Shown here: positions 21,943-32,339 of the stretch, piece after piece
Position numbering within the stretch: the first letter of the stretch is position 1
Layout: every line of letters begins with the position of its first letter
NCBI RefSeq assembly: GCF_009017415.1
Contig: NC_092406.1
Span: 372,001 to 436,000, forward strand
DNA: 64,000 nt
DNA from: Aspergillus flavus
Lineage: Eukaryota; Ascomycota; Eurotiomycetes; Eurotiales; Aspergillaceae
Direction: 5' to 3'
Program-made: the position numbers and the translations under genes
The notes under the pieces: model-generated
Database searches by the model: none
What the model was told of the DNA's origin: nothing
Seen by the model: only the letters and a program-made list of their open reading frames with translations

Positions 21943-23369
21943 ATGGGTTCTATATCGGAATTTCCCCGCATCAAAGAGATTCGCACCTTCATCATCGATG
22001 GTGTCGGATCTGGTGGTGATTATCACAATGTATGTTGAATGTCCTCGACGATATGTTCATGTCCCACTTGGACAGACAGACAGACCGGCTTACTCTAAAT
22101 TTAGGTCAAAGGAGGTCACTGGCTGATCGACAGCGACATCTCTACCCCCATGACCAAATGGGCGCAATATCGCGGATCGCGTACATCGTGGGGTATCAAT
22201 GTCTTGGGCTCATTCTGTGTGGAAATAGAAGCCACAGATGGAACTAAGGGTTTCGCGACTGGCTTCGGTGGTCCTCCAGCTTGCTGGCTGGTACACCAGC
22301 ACTTCGAGCGTTTCTTGATCGGCGCAGGTGCGAACAACCTTTTTAGCCTTAGCAGCGATGAGGGATATAGTCAGGCTGATTGTTTTATCTCACTGCAGAC
22401 CCTCGCGATGTCAACGACCTGTTCGAGAAGATGTACCGTGCATCTATGTTCTATGGCCGGAAGGGTCTTCCGGTTGCTGTCATCTCGGTGATCGACTTGG
22501 CACTCTGGGATCTCCAGGGAAAGATTCGTAACGAACCCGTTTACAAGCTCATCGGAGGGGCTACTCGAACACGACTGAACTTCTACTGTACCGGACCTCA
22601 GCCCGCATCTGCCAAGGCTATGGGCTTCATCGGAGCTAAGGTAGCTCTGCCCCACGGCCCAGATGAGGGCACGGAAGGACTCCTGAAGAACGTCGCATAC
22701 CTGCGCAAGCAGCGCGAGAGCGTTGGTCCCAACTTCCCCCTGCGTGTAGACTGCTACATGTCATTGAATGTTCCCTACACTATCCAGCTTGTCAAGAAAT
22801 GTGAGGCTGAGGGAATCGACATTGACTGGTGGGAGGAGTGTCTGAGCCCCGATGACTTCGACGGCCACGCTCTCCTCAAGAAAGCCCACCCCACTGTGAA
22901 GTTCACCACCGGCGAGCACGAATACTCCCGTTACGGATTCCGCAAGCTCGTCGAAGGCCGTAACCTTGACATCATCCAGCCCGACGTGATGTGGGTGGGT
23001 GGTCTGACAGAATTGCTCAAGGTCTCTGCGCTCGCCGCTGCATACGATATTCCCGTTGTCCCTCACGCATCAGGACCATACTCTTACCACTATGTGGTTT
23101 CGCAGCCCAACACACCATTCCAGGAGTACCTTGCCAACTCTGCTGATGGACACACCGTTGAGCCCGTTTTTGGCAACCTGTTCCTCAACGAACCTATTCC
23201 CACCAAGGGTTACCTCGATGTCTCCATCTTGGACAAGCCTGGCTTCGGTCTTGAGCTTAACCCTGCCGCCCCCTTGATTCCAGCTTCTGCCCTCCTCACT
23301 CCTGCTCCTCAGAAGAGCCTGCCTCCCCCCACGGATAATGAGAATGGAGCCAATGGCGCCGCTCACTAA
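21943..23369 (+). CDS. lraC: L-rhamnonate dehydratase (enolase superfamily)
   Basis: Exons 21943-22029, 22105-22327 and 22399-23369 give 426 aa. The enzyme dehydrates L-rhamnonate to 2-keto-3-deoxy-L-rhamnonate, the third step of fungal non-phosphorylative rhamnose catabolism. It matches the RhmD-type mandelate-racemase subgroup closely: RTSWGINVLGSFCVEIEA and FYGRKGLPVAVISVIDLALW. The expected Mg ligands are in VDCYMS, WWEECLSPDD and TTGEHEY, and the catalytic His is in VPHASG. QPDVMWVGGLTE is also conserved. The Asn/Gly-rich last 20 residues are a non-conserved tail. The gene is divergent from the probable rhaR and upstream of lraA on the same strand. Confidence 0.95.
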
Positions 23370-23509
23370 ACACTCCACTTGTCGCTTTTACTCGTGTTTG
23401 GGATGATACAGCTGGGTCTTAAATTCCATTGTATTTTCATTATTTAATGTACATATGTTATGAATTTCATCTTGAGACTACATAGACAGAATGCTAGGAT
23501 TCCGTTTTG

Positions 23510-23511
<2 letters not shown>

Positions 23512-23541
<30 letters not shown>
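23512..23541. repeat. A30 homopolymer tract
   Basis: Thirty consecutive A residues between lraC and lraA, followed by an AATAAAA-like A-rich stretch. It is probably a simple-sequence expansion and a likely site of length variation. Confidence 0.9.
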
Positions 23542-23543
<2 letters not shown>

Positions 23544-23648
23544 GAATAAAATAAAAATAAAAAATAAAAAGCCCGAGTGTAACCCATGTGACAAGAGACT
23601 TGCCGCCTCCCCCAACCGACAGACCAAAGTGTGGGGTAAAAATCGTGA

Positions 23649-23658
23649 GCTCGGGGGA
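23649..23658 (+). promoter_or_regulatory. GCTCGGGGGA element upstream of lraA
   Basis: Same ten bases as at 21736-21745, about 240 bp before the lraA ATG. Confidence 0.4.
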
Positions 23659-23897
23659 ACAATAGCACGAAAGACCCGAGCAAAACTCCACCAATCGCCC
23701 ACTATCTTATCGCGCGGCGGGGTTAAGCTGGAGGAAAGAAGCAAAAGACACGACAACGAGCGTTAATAAATCGATTGAAAAAAATATCCGTACTATAATA
23801 CTAGATTATACTCACACAATCCCTGACCTCCCCTCCTCCCATTCTGTAAACCAAAAACAACCAAGCACACAAAGAAAGAAACATACCAACCAACACA

Positions 23898-24982
23898 ATG
23901 CCTCTCCCCCAACTCCTAGTAGGCAAAGTCGCCGCCATCACAGGCGGATTAACAGGAATCGGCAGGGTAATTCAATCCCGTCCCCAAAATCCCCCCTTTA
24001 CATCCCAATAAACCCCAAATCTAACACAAATCCCAAAAGGCAATCGCCCTCGAATACCTCCGCCACGGCGCAAAAGTAGCCATCAACCACCTGGGCGGGC
24101 CAAAAGAGGAGCCCCTCCTCGAAGCCCTGCAAAAGGATGTCTCTGAAATTACCGGCGCCAATGCAAACAGCTTCATCACCGTTCCTGGAGATGTCACACA
24201 GCCCGACACGGGGCGTGACTTTGTCGCCAAAACGGTCGCTGCCTTTGGCCGATTGGACATCTTTGTTAGCAACGCTGGCGTGTGCAAATTCGCTGAGTTC
24301 TTGGAGTTCGTTATTCCCTATCCTCCCTATTTTAGTCTATCTTTGATGCTTGCAGAAGCAGGCTGTGTTCCACTGCTCAAAGTGAGAGTATATAGAGTAT
24401 CCAGGTTTGCTAACATTTCCATTTCCATTCCCATTTGCAGAGTTGATCCCCCCCTCCTCGGCCACACTATAAACACCAACCTCTCCGGAGCCTTTTATGC
24501 CACACAGGCGGCGGGACGACAGATGGCGCTAGAGCAGTCGCCGCCCGGCGGGTCGATTATTGGGATAAGTTCGATTTCGGCGCTCGTGGGTGGCGGCCAG
24601 CAGACGCATTATACGCCTACTAAGGCTGGGGTTTTGAGTCTCATGCAGTCTTGTGCGGTTGCGTTGGGCAAGTACAATATCCGGTGTAATGCGTTGTTGC
24701 CTGGCACGATCCGGACGCAGCTCAATGATGAGGATATGAGTGATCCTGTCAAGAGGGAGTATATGGAGGGGAGAATTCCCCTTGGGAGACTTGGGCAGCC
24801 GCCGGATTTGGCGGGGCCGGCGGTGTTTTTGGCTTGTGAGGAGTTGAGTAGCTATGTGGTAAGTTACTTTTTTCTTTTTTTCTTGGTGTTCAATGTTGCG
24901 GGTATATTGGGTGCTAATTGTGTGTTTATAGACTGGTGCGCAGCTGCTTGTGGATGGTGGGGCTTTTGTAAATCTTCAGTAG
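23898..24982 (+). CDS. lraA: L-rhamnose 1-dehydrogenase (SDR family)
   Basis: Exons 23898-23966, 24040-24305, 24441-24858 and 24932-24982 give 267 aa. The enzyme oxidises L-rhamnose to L-rhamnono-1,4-lactone with NAD(P)+. Family marks are the Rossmann motif TGGLTGIGR spanning intron 1, SNAGV, the catalytic Ser in IGISSISALVGG, and YTPTKAG for the Tyr-x3-Lys pair. MEGRIPLGR and the C-terminal GAQLLVDGGAFVNLQ match yeast LRA1-type enzymes. Intron 2 uses a GTTCGT donor in phase 2. Retaining introns 2 or 3 gives longer but non-homologous readings, so I rejected them. It is convergent with lraB, with 81 bp between stops. Confidence 0.94.
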
Positions 24983-25063
24983 GTACTAGGTATAGATGGA
25001 TAGATGGGAGTCTCTGTTGTTCATTTTGATAGATAGTGTATATAGTAAAAAAATTTTGTAAGA

Positions 25064-26240
25064 TCATATCTCGACTCCGTATGCTTTCACTGCTACTCCA
25101 CCCCATATACCCCTCTGCTGCTCGGCGGTTAACTGCCTCTTCTCTAATATGCTTTCCACCACGTTCTTCCAACGTCTCCAGGTACCTTCGTTGCCGCCTC
25201 CCCCTACGTTGCAGACTGGCCAGTCAGACCCAAACATCACTCGTTCGGCGCCAAATGTATTAAAGACCACATCAGTCCAAGGACGAATTCTCTCCACAAT
25301 AGAAGCAATATCAGGTTCGGCGTCCGAGGAAACTGGCGGTAGCTCAGAGAAGCCGCCCGAAAGCTTCATGTACGTGTTGGGATACTGTGCCATAGCGGTG
25401 ACCAGAGACGACCATTCCAGAAACTCGGGGTGTGTGGTTACTGAGGCGTGCGATGGATCTGGAAGCCGGAGATTCGGCTTACAGAGGTGATCTGCGTGCT
25501 CGTCAGCTTTGGATAACAACTGCCACGACCAAAAGAGAGATGGGAGAGGAGGTATAATGGGAATCGGCAAGTTCAAACATACTGATTACTATAACAACCT
25601 TCTCGTCTTCTTTCACGCCATCATAGACCCTCCTCATCATTTCGACCGCCTCCCTCAACTGCCAAGACCCACCCAGTCTCGCATCCACCCCCAAATCGAA
25701 CGCCAACTTTTCTCTCCCAAGCCATTTTAGCCCCTCAACAACGTCATCTTGCAACATGACACCCTTCGGCTTGTCTTGGAATAGATACCTCACGCCCCGA
25801 AGCTTCTTCCAGACGTCATCTGTCTTAGTACGTTCTCTCACTAGGCCCATGTATTTCTGCAGCGCAGCAGGTCCCCCGGGCACTGGTGCCCAGGGAGCAA
25901 ACCCCAGACAGAGATGTCTATCTTGATCGCGATGACCCTCCCCCGCAACAGGAGTTCCGGTGATGATTCTCGTAATCAGCGAGACTTCATCTAGAGCATG
26001 AGACCAGCCTCCCCCAGCCTCCTCGACAGAGGAGATGCGATCTGTTTCTAAGAATATAAAGCCGCGCAGGTATGTTGGGTCAGCAGTATCTGCAGTGGTG
26101 GAAATTGAGGATGTCGCAAGGCGATACTCATCGACTGAGTGTTGGGATCCTAGGGGCGATCCAGGCCCATACCAGGCGAGGGTTGGGAGATGGGACTCCG
26201 GGAAAAGATGGATGTGAGAATCCACGATTGGAATAGGCAT
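25064..26240 (-). CDS. lraB: L-rhamnono-1,4-lactonase (amidohydrolase_2 family)
   Basis: Exons 26240-25583 and 25491-25064, with a 91-bp intron (GTATGT donor, GCTGAC branch, GCAG acceptor, phase 1), give 361 aa. It opens the lactone made by LraA to give L-rhamnonate, the substrate of LraC. The N-terminus VDSHIHLFPE carries the metal-binding HxH. NHLCKPNLRLPDP is assembled across the splice, and MFGSDWPVCN holds the conserved metal-site Asp. This is the COG3618-type TIM-barrel metallohydrolase. Clustering with lraA and lraC, more than the fold, fixes the substrate. It is divergent from the alcohol dehydrogenase gene. Confidence 0.9.
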
Positions 26241-27096
26241 TTTGCAATGATTGTTATGGGCGTGATGTTTGTTGTGGTGGATCGCGATTCTAGTTGGGGA
26301 GATTGCGGGGTAAAGGATGGACTCAGTCGTTTTGGTCTTCAGTTGAACACGAATATTGTGTCACCTGAGTGCAGTCAATTCCACATGAACTCTGTGCTGC
26401 TGCAGTGATCTATAAATGAACAGATCAATGGCCTCCAAGAATTGAGATTTAAGGGTGGGAGAGATCATTATTTGTCTCGGGGATCGCTGCGACGCCATTC
26501 GGTGATCATTAGGCCGAAGGATTTAAAGTACGGAATTGCAGGTACAATCACATCATTTCTTGTCCGAACGGGTACCCTTGGGACAATGCCTTAGGTCAGG
26601 TATTTAATGAAGGGATTCCCAGACTATTGTTTCTTTGAGGAGTACCAACGTTCCCAATTTTCAGTGATGCGCGGTGATCTGACGACATCTGCCATAGCTT
26701 GCCGAGGCCATTCATCGCAATGCCCGAGGCCATCGCTTCCCCCTCATTCACTCCTGATCCCATTAACTCTCTCACACACTCATATGATTGGTTTGTAGGA
26801 TCAACCGGATACAAGGCGACCATTAAGATGGCTTTCACAAGCGCTCGATGAAACCCACATAAGATGTGCAGTTGCAGCACCCCCGCAGCCAGTTGTGATC
26901 TCCACCTCTTCTTACCCTTCTCGGTTACACTGCCTAATAGCTAGGAACTTGGCGTGGCATGCTACCTAAGATAAAAGGAGCGAACTCGAGTCCACAGGCC
27001 TGCGAGGACACGTCTCACAACATCTGTCTTACAACAACCCCAATCACTTATTTATCAAACACGAAGCATAGATCCAAGTTCACACATAAGTCCGTT
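26241..27096. promoter_or_regulatory. Divergent promoter of lraB and the alcohol dehydrogenase gene
   Basis: 856-bp intergenic region. It contains TCTCGGGGATCG (CTCGGGG core at 26476-26482) and a GCGGGGTAAA resembling GTGGGGTAAA in the lraA promoter. The shared region makes co-regulation of the two flanking genes possible. No gene is recognised inside. Confidence 0.5.
26476..26482 (+). promoter_or_regulatory. CTCGGGG core element upstream of lraB
   Basis: Seven-base core shared with the lraC and lraA promoters, about 236 bp upstream of the lraB ATG but in inverse orientation relative to that gene. A 7-mer alone is weak evidence. Confidence 0.3.
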
Positions 27097-28379
27097 ATGG
27101 CTACTTCTGAGATTCCACAGAAGCAAAAGGCGGTCGTCTATGACCAGCCTGGAACTGTGTCAACCAAAGTGGTAGAGCTAGACGTTCCCGAGCCTGGGGC
27201 AGGCGAGGTGCTGATCAATCTGTAAGCGATGACGGAAACCGCGGCGCAGTGACATGTCGAGCTGGACTCGGTATCCATCTGACACGTCTGCAGGTCCCAT
27301 TCCGGCGTATGCCATTCGGACTACAGTGTCATGACAAACTCTGTATGTTGCTGGGAACCTTTTTGAAGATTATAATTTCAATACTCACACGGCCTCAAGT
27401 GGAGCTGGCTTCCACACCCAACACAGCCCGGACAAGTTGGTGGTCATGAAGGTGTCGGTAAGATTGTGAAGCTCGGGTCTGGAACCGAATCCTCTGGCCT
27501 TAAGGTCGGAGACAGGGTGGGAATCAAGTGGCTTTCCAGTGCTTGCACGAACTGTCGTATGTATAACCTTCCACCGTACACGTAGGGTACACATTGACCA
27601 GCTTTGTAGAACCATGTCAGGCTGGTGCGGAAGGACTTTGCGTCAATCAGAAGGTTTCTGGATACTATACCCCTGGCACTTTTCAGCAATATGTTTTAGG
27701 GCCGGCCCATTATGTGACACCTATCCCAGATGGCTTAGAGTCAGACGCGGCAGCACCCATGCTTTGCGCAGGTCTCACTGTCTATGCTGCCCTCAAACGA
27801 AGCAATGCTCGACCTGGACAGTGGGTTGTCATCTCTGGCGCCGGTGGTGGACTGGGCCACATCGCTGTACAGCTGGCCAGTAAGGGTATGGGGCTGCGTG
27901 TGATAGGTGTCGACCACGGCAGCAAAGAGGAGCTAGTCAAGGAATCCGGTGCAGAGCACTTCATTGACCTCACGAAATTCCCTATGGATGACAATGGCAA
28001 AGCCATATCCGACCATGTAAAGTCCCTTGCTGGTGGCCTGGGCGCTCATGCTGTCATTGTCTGCACGTCTTCCAACGCAGCCTACGCCCAATCTGTGCAG
28101 TTCTTGCGTTTCAACGGGACAATGGTGTGTGTTGGTCTTCCCGAAAACAACCCTCAGCCCATCGCGAGTGCGTTGCCCGTAACCTTAATCGGAAAGCATT
28201 GTTATATTACAGGGTCGGCCGTCGGTAACCGGAGGGAGGCAATTGAGGTCTTGGACTTCGCAGCGCGGGGCATCGTGAAGACTCATTTCCGAACGGAGAA
28301 GATGGATAAATTGACAGATGTCTTCGAGGAAATGCGCGAGGGTAAACTGCAGGGACGAGTTGTCCTGGACTTATCCTAA
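27097..28379 (+). CDS. Zinc-dependent alcohol dehydrogenase (medium-chain family)
   Basis: Exons 27097-27221, 27294-27342, 27400-27556 and 27610-28379 keep phase and give 366 aa. The catalytic zinc Cys is in HSGVCHSD and the His-Glu is in VGGHEGVG. The structural zinc cysteines ACTNCQPCQAGAEGLC span intron 3. The NAD-binding Rossmann motif is GAGGGLGHIAVQLA, followed by GVDHGSKE, whose Asp favours NAD over NADP. Overall it resembles yeast ADH1-type enzymes. Its place beside lraB, sharing a promoter, suggests it may reduce or oxidise L-lactaldehyde from rhamnose breakdown. That is inference, and a general alcohol dehydrogenase is equally possible. Confidence 0.88.
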
Positions 28380-30147
28380 GTTAGCCGCTAGTTCCTTCAT
28401 TCGCAATCTATCGTTTGAAACACAACGTAGTAAACGGAATGCCGAAATTCAGGGTTATAACTGTTGTTTGTAATGTGCCCGCTGAACGCGTGTTCAGATT
28501 GAAACATGAAGAACCACATACAGCTTAAATCAAAGAATGAAAAGAATAACAGTATGTACCTTGGCGTCCTAAGCGAGCGCTTGATGATCGGCAAATTAAG
28601 CCTCCATAAGTTCTCGGACATCGGGAAACATATTAAAGATAGAGTTATATGCACACTTACTATTAGTGGCTGCAAGTAGTGTGCACCTTTGCGTCATTAG
28701 CTCAGGGATACGGATTAGCTGTGTATTTTGCAGTTTTGGCGACGCGCAAGCACTACCACCTAGTATCTGATGGTACATCTGGAAGAGCATGGCAGTCTCG
28801 AGCGCCAGCGAAGGCATTCAATCGGTACTGGGCCGATGAGAATCATACACTCTCGGCTTACCTCTAAGTGTAGTCGTGGACTAAATAGCGAAGAACCACG
28901 AACGTAACCAAGTCAGTCATCGCGTTAGATCCCTGTCACTTCGGCTGGGTTGGTCAGGAAATCGTAGCGTAGAGCTCTTCTAAGCACTTCTGCGTTCCTT
29001 ACACATTAGGCCTCAAATAGCATTTTAAGCCTTCAAGCCGCAACAATTCTGTGATAGAATTTTGCTAGACTTCGGTCGCCCAGTACGATTCTTGAGCTAC
29101 TACCAACATCTTCGGGCTCAACAACCGCTTCGACATTCCCCCCTTTAAAGTGCTTATTCCCTTCTTGTCAAGCCTCAATCAGACGCTACCATGTGTTGTC
29201 TGTACTTTCTCTTTCGGATCGGGAAATCGGAAGAAGAACGTGGACTGATGGCTGTGTGATCAAACAGTTCCTTTTGTGCGGAGCACTCGGCAGTCAATTG
29301 CGACCAGCACTATTGGATATCATCCATGGCAGAAATGAAAGAATAGTCTGGACGGTTAGATTCGTTTAATTAGATCAGTACTGTCTCCAGTGTCACGGCC
29401 GTGATTGAAGCTCGGTAGCTCGGCTCTAGGAATTTCCAGTCACGTACCATCTCGAGGCCCCTGGCGAGAAGAGAGTTTTTTATAGTCGCAGAATGTGACA
29501 GAGAACCGGTGTTATTATTAGAAGAGGGGGTGGATGGTAGTCTAGTACCGTTCTTCCTCGTTCTCAGGGGATAGTCCATGGCACCGGCGAAGGGCATTAC
29601 GAGGTTCGCATCCATCATGACGGTATTCGACGGGTTGAACTCAGCTATAATGTTCTTGGTGATAGGATCGTCGACAGCATCATCCTAGTGGCTTGTTAAG
29701 TCTACCAGGAAGATCGTGGTTTGGAACGTAGTTGGAGCCATCGAGGCCATGAGCACTGTAGAGGTTGCAGACCTCGAGGGTTGGTCATCTTAAAAGGAGG
29801 AAAAGGTCAGCTACCCAGCTATTGCTTAGGCTATGGTATATTGATCGATACTGTAGCATCGTACTTCAAACTTAACTTGCTTTCCATGGCTGTGGTGCTC
29901 TGGGAAGGGGTTTTGAAAGCATCAATGAGAAGCATCGCCTCATGGATATATATCTCCGCAAGGCGAGCAAGCCACGCATGGTCAAAACAGGGTGAGTAAA
30001 TTGAGTCTAGGTAGTGCTAGCACGCTTTAGAGCATCGAGTATGGGAATAGACTATTTGGCTAAAAAGTTTGACAAAAATCAGTAATTGGGAAAGAAAAAA
30101 AAAAGTAGATCAAAAACCAAGATCTCGAGGAAAAAGAGAAAAAGGAT
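28380..30147. other. 1.8-kb region with possible minus-strand coding relic
   Basis: No intact gene recognised. Minus-strand frames at about 29820-29370 look protein-like in patches but are interrupted (separate entry). A 12-bp palindrome TCACGGCCGTGA lies at 29392-29403. Confidence 0.4.
29370..29820 (-). pseudogene. Possible decayed protein-coding fragment of unknown family
   Basis: Two adjacent minus-strand blocks read like conserved protein: EVCNLYSAHGLDGSNYVPNH (about 29790-29720) and FNPSNTVMMDANLVMPFAGA (within about 29695-29580). They are separated by stop codons, and no intron of normal length joins them. I cannot name a family. It could be an undetected small gene with unusual splicing, a pseudogene or chance. 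Confidence 0.25.
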
Positions 30148-30218
30148 GACCGACGCAGGGGTCGAACCTGCAATCTCTTGATTCGTAGTCAAGCGCCTTG
30201 CCATTGGGCCAGCCGGCC
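30148..30218 (-). tRNA. tRNA-Arg (anticodon ACG)
   Basis: A 71-nt cloverleaf read on the minus strand. The acceptor arms GGCCGGC and GTCGGTC pair with two G-U wobbles. The anticodon stem CTTGA/TCAAG encloses the loop CTACGAA with anticodon ACG (reads CGU/CGC as inosine). The T arm is GCAGG-TTCGACC-CCTGC. No intron is present. Confidence 0.93.
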
Positions 30219-30905
30219 AATTGTTGAAGAACTGTACTTATATTTGACAATATAAGCCGTTTTGAGCCAACCAGGAACGTCTACGAATCAACCATACCAG
30301 AACTACATACTAGTGTGCGGGGACTGGTATGCACGATCGCCATGAACTGTTGATGGCATGCAGTTGTGGATTCCACGTTTTCCTCAATGTGGAGCTCTCT
30401 TATGCAATGCCATCTTAACTCAATTCATTTCATACTCGTTGCCCTTCGCCACATTGAAACCCATTGAACAGTATAATGACAGAAATGATGCAATTTGCGA
30501 AGCTAGAACAACTAGGTGACGCGTGAACCAAAGGTACACCTCGCTCACCATTGCCCTGCTGGGAATGCAGTGACCATGGTATTGGAACAATCCGGTACCG
30601 AGCTGTCGGGACTGGAGAATGAAGGACGTCGTAGTAATAGAGTTGGGTGCATTCCAGAGAGCCAGATAAAGTTCTTGAGAAACCATGGCGCCAACCCGGG
30701 TCTTGTGTCACCAGGATTTCGTGAAAGCGGGGAAAGTACATAGTGGCAAGTGCTTGTAATTGCTTTAGTGGAATGTGAGGTAGTGCAAAACTGATGGCAA
30801 TACCAGGCCAGCTGGTATTTGGCCGAGCCATGATTCGTTGGTCTAAGCGGAAGCTATGGAATACAGGGTATCGAACAAAACATGAATGTACAGCACCGCC
30901 AAACA
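30219..30905. other. Spacer between tRNA and SWIM gene, nothing firm
   Basis: 687 bp. A 158-codon minus-strand ORF (30430-30906) starts at the end of the SWIM gene but shows no domain and is probably spurious. Confidence 0.4.
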
Positions 30906-32339
30906 TCAGCGAGTCCTTTTGCTCTGCCCGTGTCCCCCAGAACTAGCCGTCGCTGGCCGTTTTTGACCCGAGCCAGCAGAATTGGATTCAGCTCGACGGA
31001 CCAGCGCATTCAACTTCAGTATGTATGCCTTTGGGGCGCGGTTCACTTCATTTTTCTGAAGAATTGCTCGCAGTCTCTCCTTGAATTGGTGAAGATCTGA
31101 GCCTGCTAACTGCTCGAGGGCATCCAAGATGAAGCACTCCCCTGTTTCCTCCGTCTTCCCGATAAGCTGATGGTATAAATTACGTTGATCCTCGTCCTCC
31201 CCACCGAAGGTCACTCCACCCCAGTGGTTCCCATCGAGCGCGTCCTTATTCCGGTTGCAGATGTCCTCCAGAAGCGTCACCAGGGCTTTAGCGGCTCCTT
31301 CGAAACCATGTGGTGCTCGCGTAGCAATGTTCGCTTGAATGCGATTGACATTATGTTGCAATTCTCCGATCACGCTGTTGACGTCCGCGTTTGATCCTTC
31401 CGGACGCTGTCCCGTTTGGCAGTAGCGATCGAAATCTGCCAATAACTTCCGCGATTTTTCCTGTACTTTATCAAAATAGATCGCCGCACAGGCCCCGGGT
31501 GGCATGGCTTTGCACAGGCTAAAGTACACCATGTCATCGTGTACCGCAAGCCGAAACATGGTGGCCTCAAAGTCTCCTTGCACCACACACTGTTCTGGAG
31601 TGCGCGATTGGCCATCGTCATCTATAAGATCGAGGCGAAAATCCTCAGGGAGTACGGCTGTGTCGAAGGCAGACATAAGGTCTCTCACTTTCTGCGGACG
31701 GCTCATGCCGCCCTCCACTTCTGAACGGACATATTGCCAGCTCAATTGCTCCGCAACTGTTTCGAGTTTGTCATCAAGGAGTCGTTCGATGCGGGTGAAG
31801 ACTGGAGGGTGACCATCGCTCGATAACGGCACATCATAATCGGGAATTTGAGGGATAAGACAGCCATGAAGCTGGTCGACAAGCCACTTCTCGGAGGTTA
31901 GCAGAGATTGACGATTGCGGTAGATCGTGCTAGAACTCACGAAAACGTGCGGACAGGCAATCCCAGGCAGGCCCATGAACGTCGAGCAGGTGCACGTATA
32001 ACCACCTGAGCCGATATGAACTTGTGGCCGCTCTGAAAACTGGAAATCAAACCCTGTCTTAGTTCTACGGCAGCCGATCACATCGAATCGACTCGTCAAA
32101 CCCACAAGGGCTCTCGCTTCGGACTCGGGATCCAGTTTTGTAAGATCATAGGTGATGCCAGATTTTCCTTGTAGAGTAGAGAATTCAGGCAACTCCCCTC
32201 CAACCTCACTCTCGTCACTCCCTGTTTCCATGAGTGCACTGTCATCATCGGGATGCGGTGTTCCTTCGGGCTGAGTTGGCCTTTGTGGCATTTTGTCGTC
32301 GATAGACAGGCCGCGGAATTGTCTTGTAGGGGCGGACAT
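30906..32339 (-). CDS. SWIM zinc-finger protein of unknown function
   Basis: Single-exon 477-aa protein. Residues about 115-135 (GYTCTCSTFMGLPGIACPHV) fit a SWIM zinc finger, CxC...CxH. SWIM fingers occur in MULE-type transposases, plant FAR1 proteins, MEKK1 and the recombination factor Sws1/Shu2. None of the other domains of those families is evident here. The N-terminus is acidic and low-complexity. The remainder is helical, ending in a basic Ser/Gly-rich tail (SGQKRPATASSGGHGQSKRTR-like) that may be a nuclear signal. The ATG at 32339 is first in frame. DNA or protein binding is inferred from the finger only. Confidence 0.75.
   Translation of the reverse strand: MSAPTRQFRGLSIDDKMPQRPTQPEGTPHPDDDSALMETGSDESEVGGELPEFSTLQGKSGITYDLTKLDPESEARALVGLTSRFDVIGCRRTKTGFDFQFSERPQVHIGSGGYTCTCSTFMGLPGIACPHVFVSSSTIYRNRQSLLTSEKWLVDQLHGCLIPQIPDYDVPLSSDGHPPVFTRIERLLDDKLETVAEQLSWQYVRSEVEGGMSRPQKVRDLMSAFDTAVLPEDFRLDLIDDDGQSRTPEQCVVQGDFEATMFRLAVHDDMVYFSLCKAMPPGACAAIYFDKVQEKSRKLLADFDRYCQTGQRPEGSNADVNSVIGELQHNVNRIQANIATRAPHGFEGAAKALVTLLEDICNRNKDALDGNHWGGVTFGGEDEDQRNLYHQLIGKTEETGECFILDALEQLAGSDLHQFKERLRAILQKNEVNRAPKAYILKLNALVRRAESNSAGSGQKRPATASSGGHGQSKRTR

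Larger units (their letters stand above)
23370..23897. other. lraC 3' region and lraA promoter with A30 tract
   Basis: 528 bp. It holds an A30 run (23512-23541) followed by an A-rich segment, then GC-richer sequence with three CCCGAG/CTCGGG motifs before the lraA start. Confidence 0.55.

Noticed and set aside
24306..24440. Continuous ORF through lraA intron 2
   Set aside because: The extra residues are unlike any SDR. Splicing at GTTCGT...GCAG restores the family sequence.
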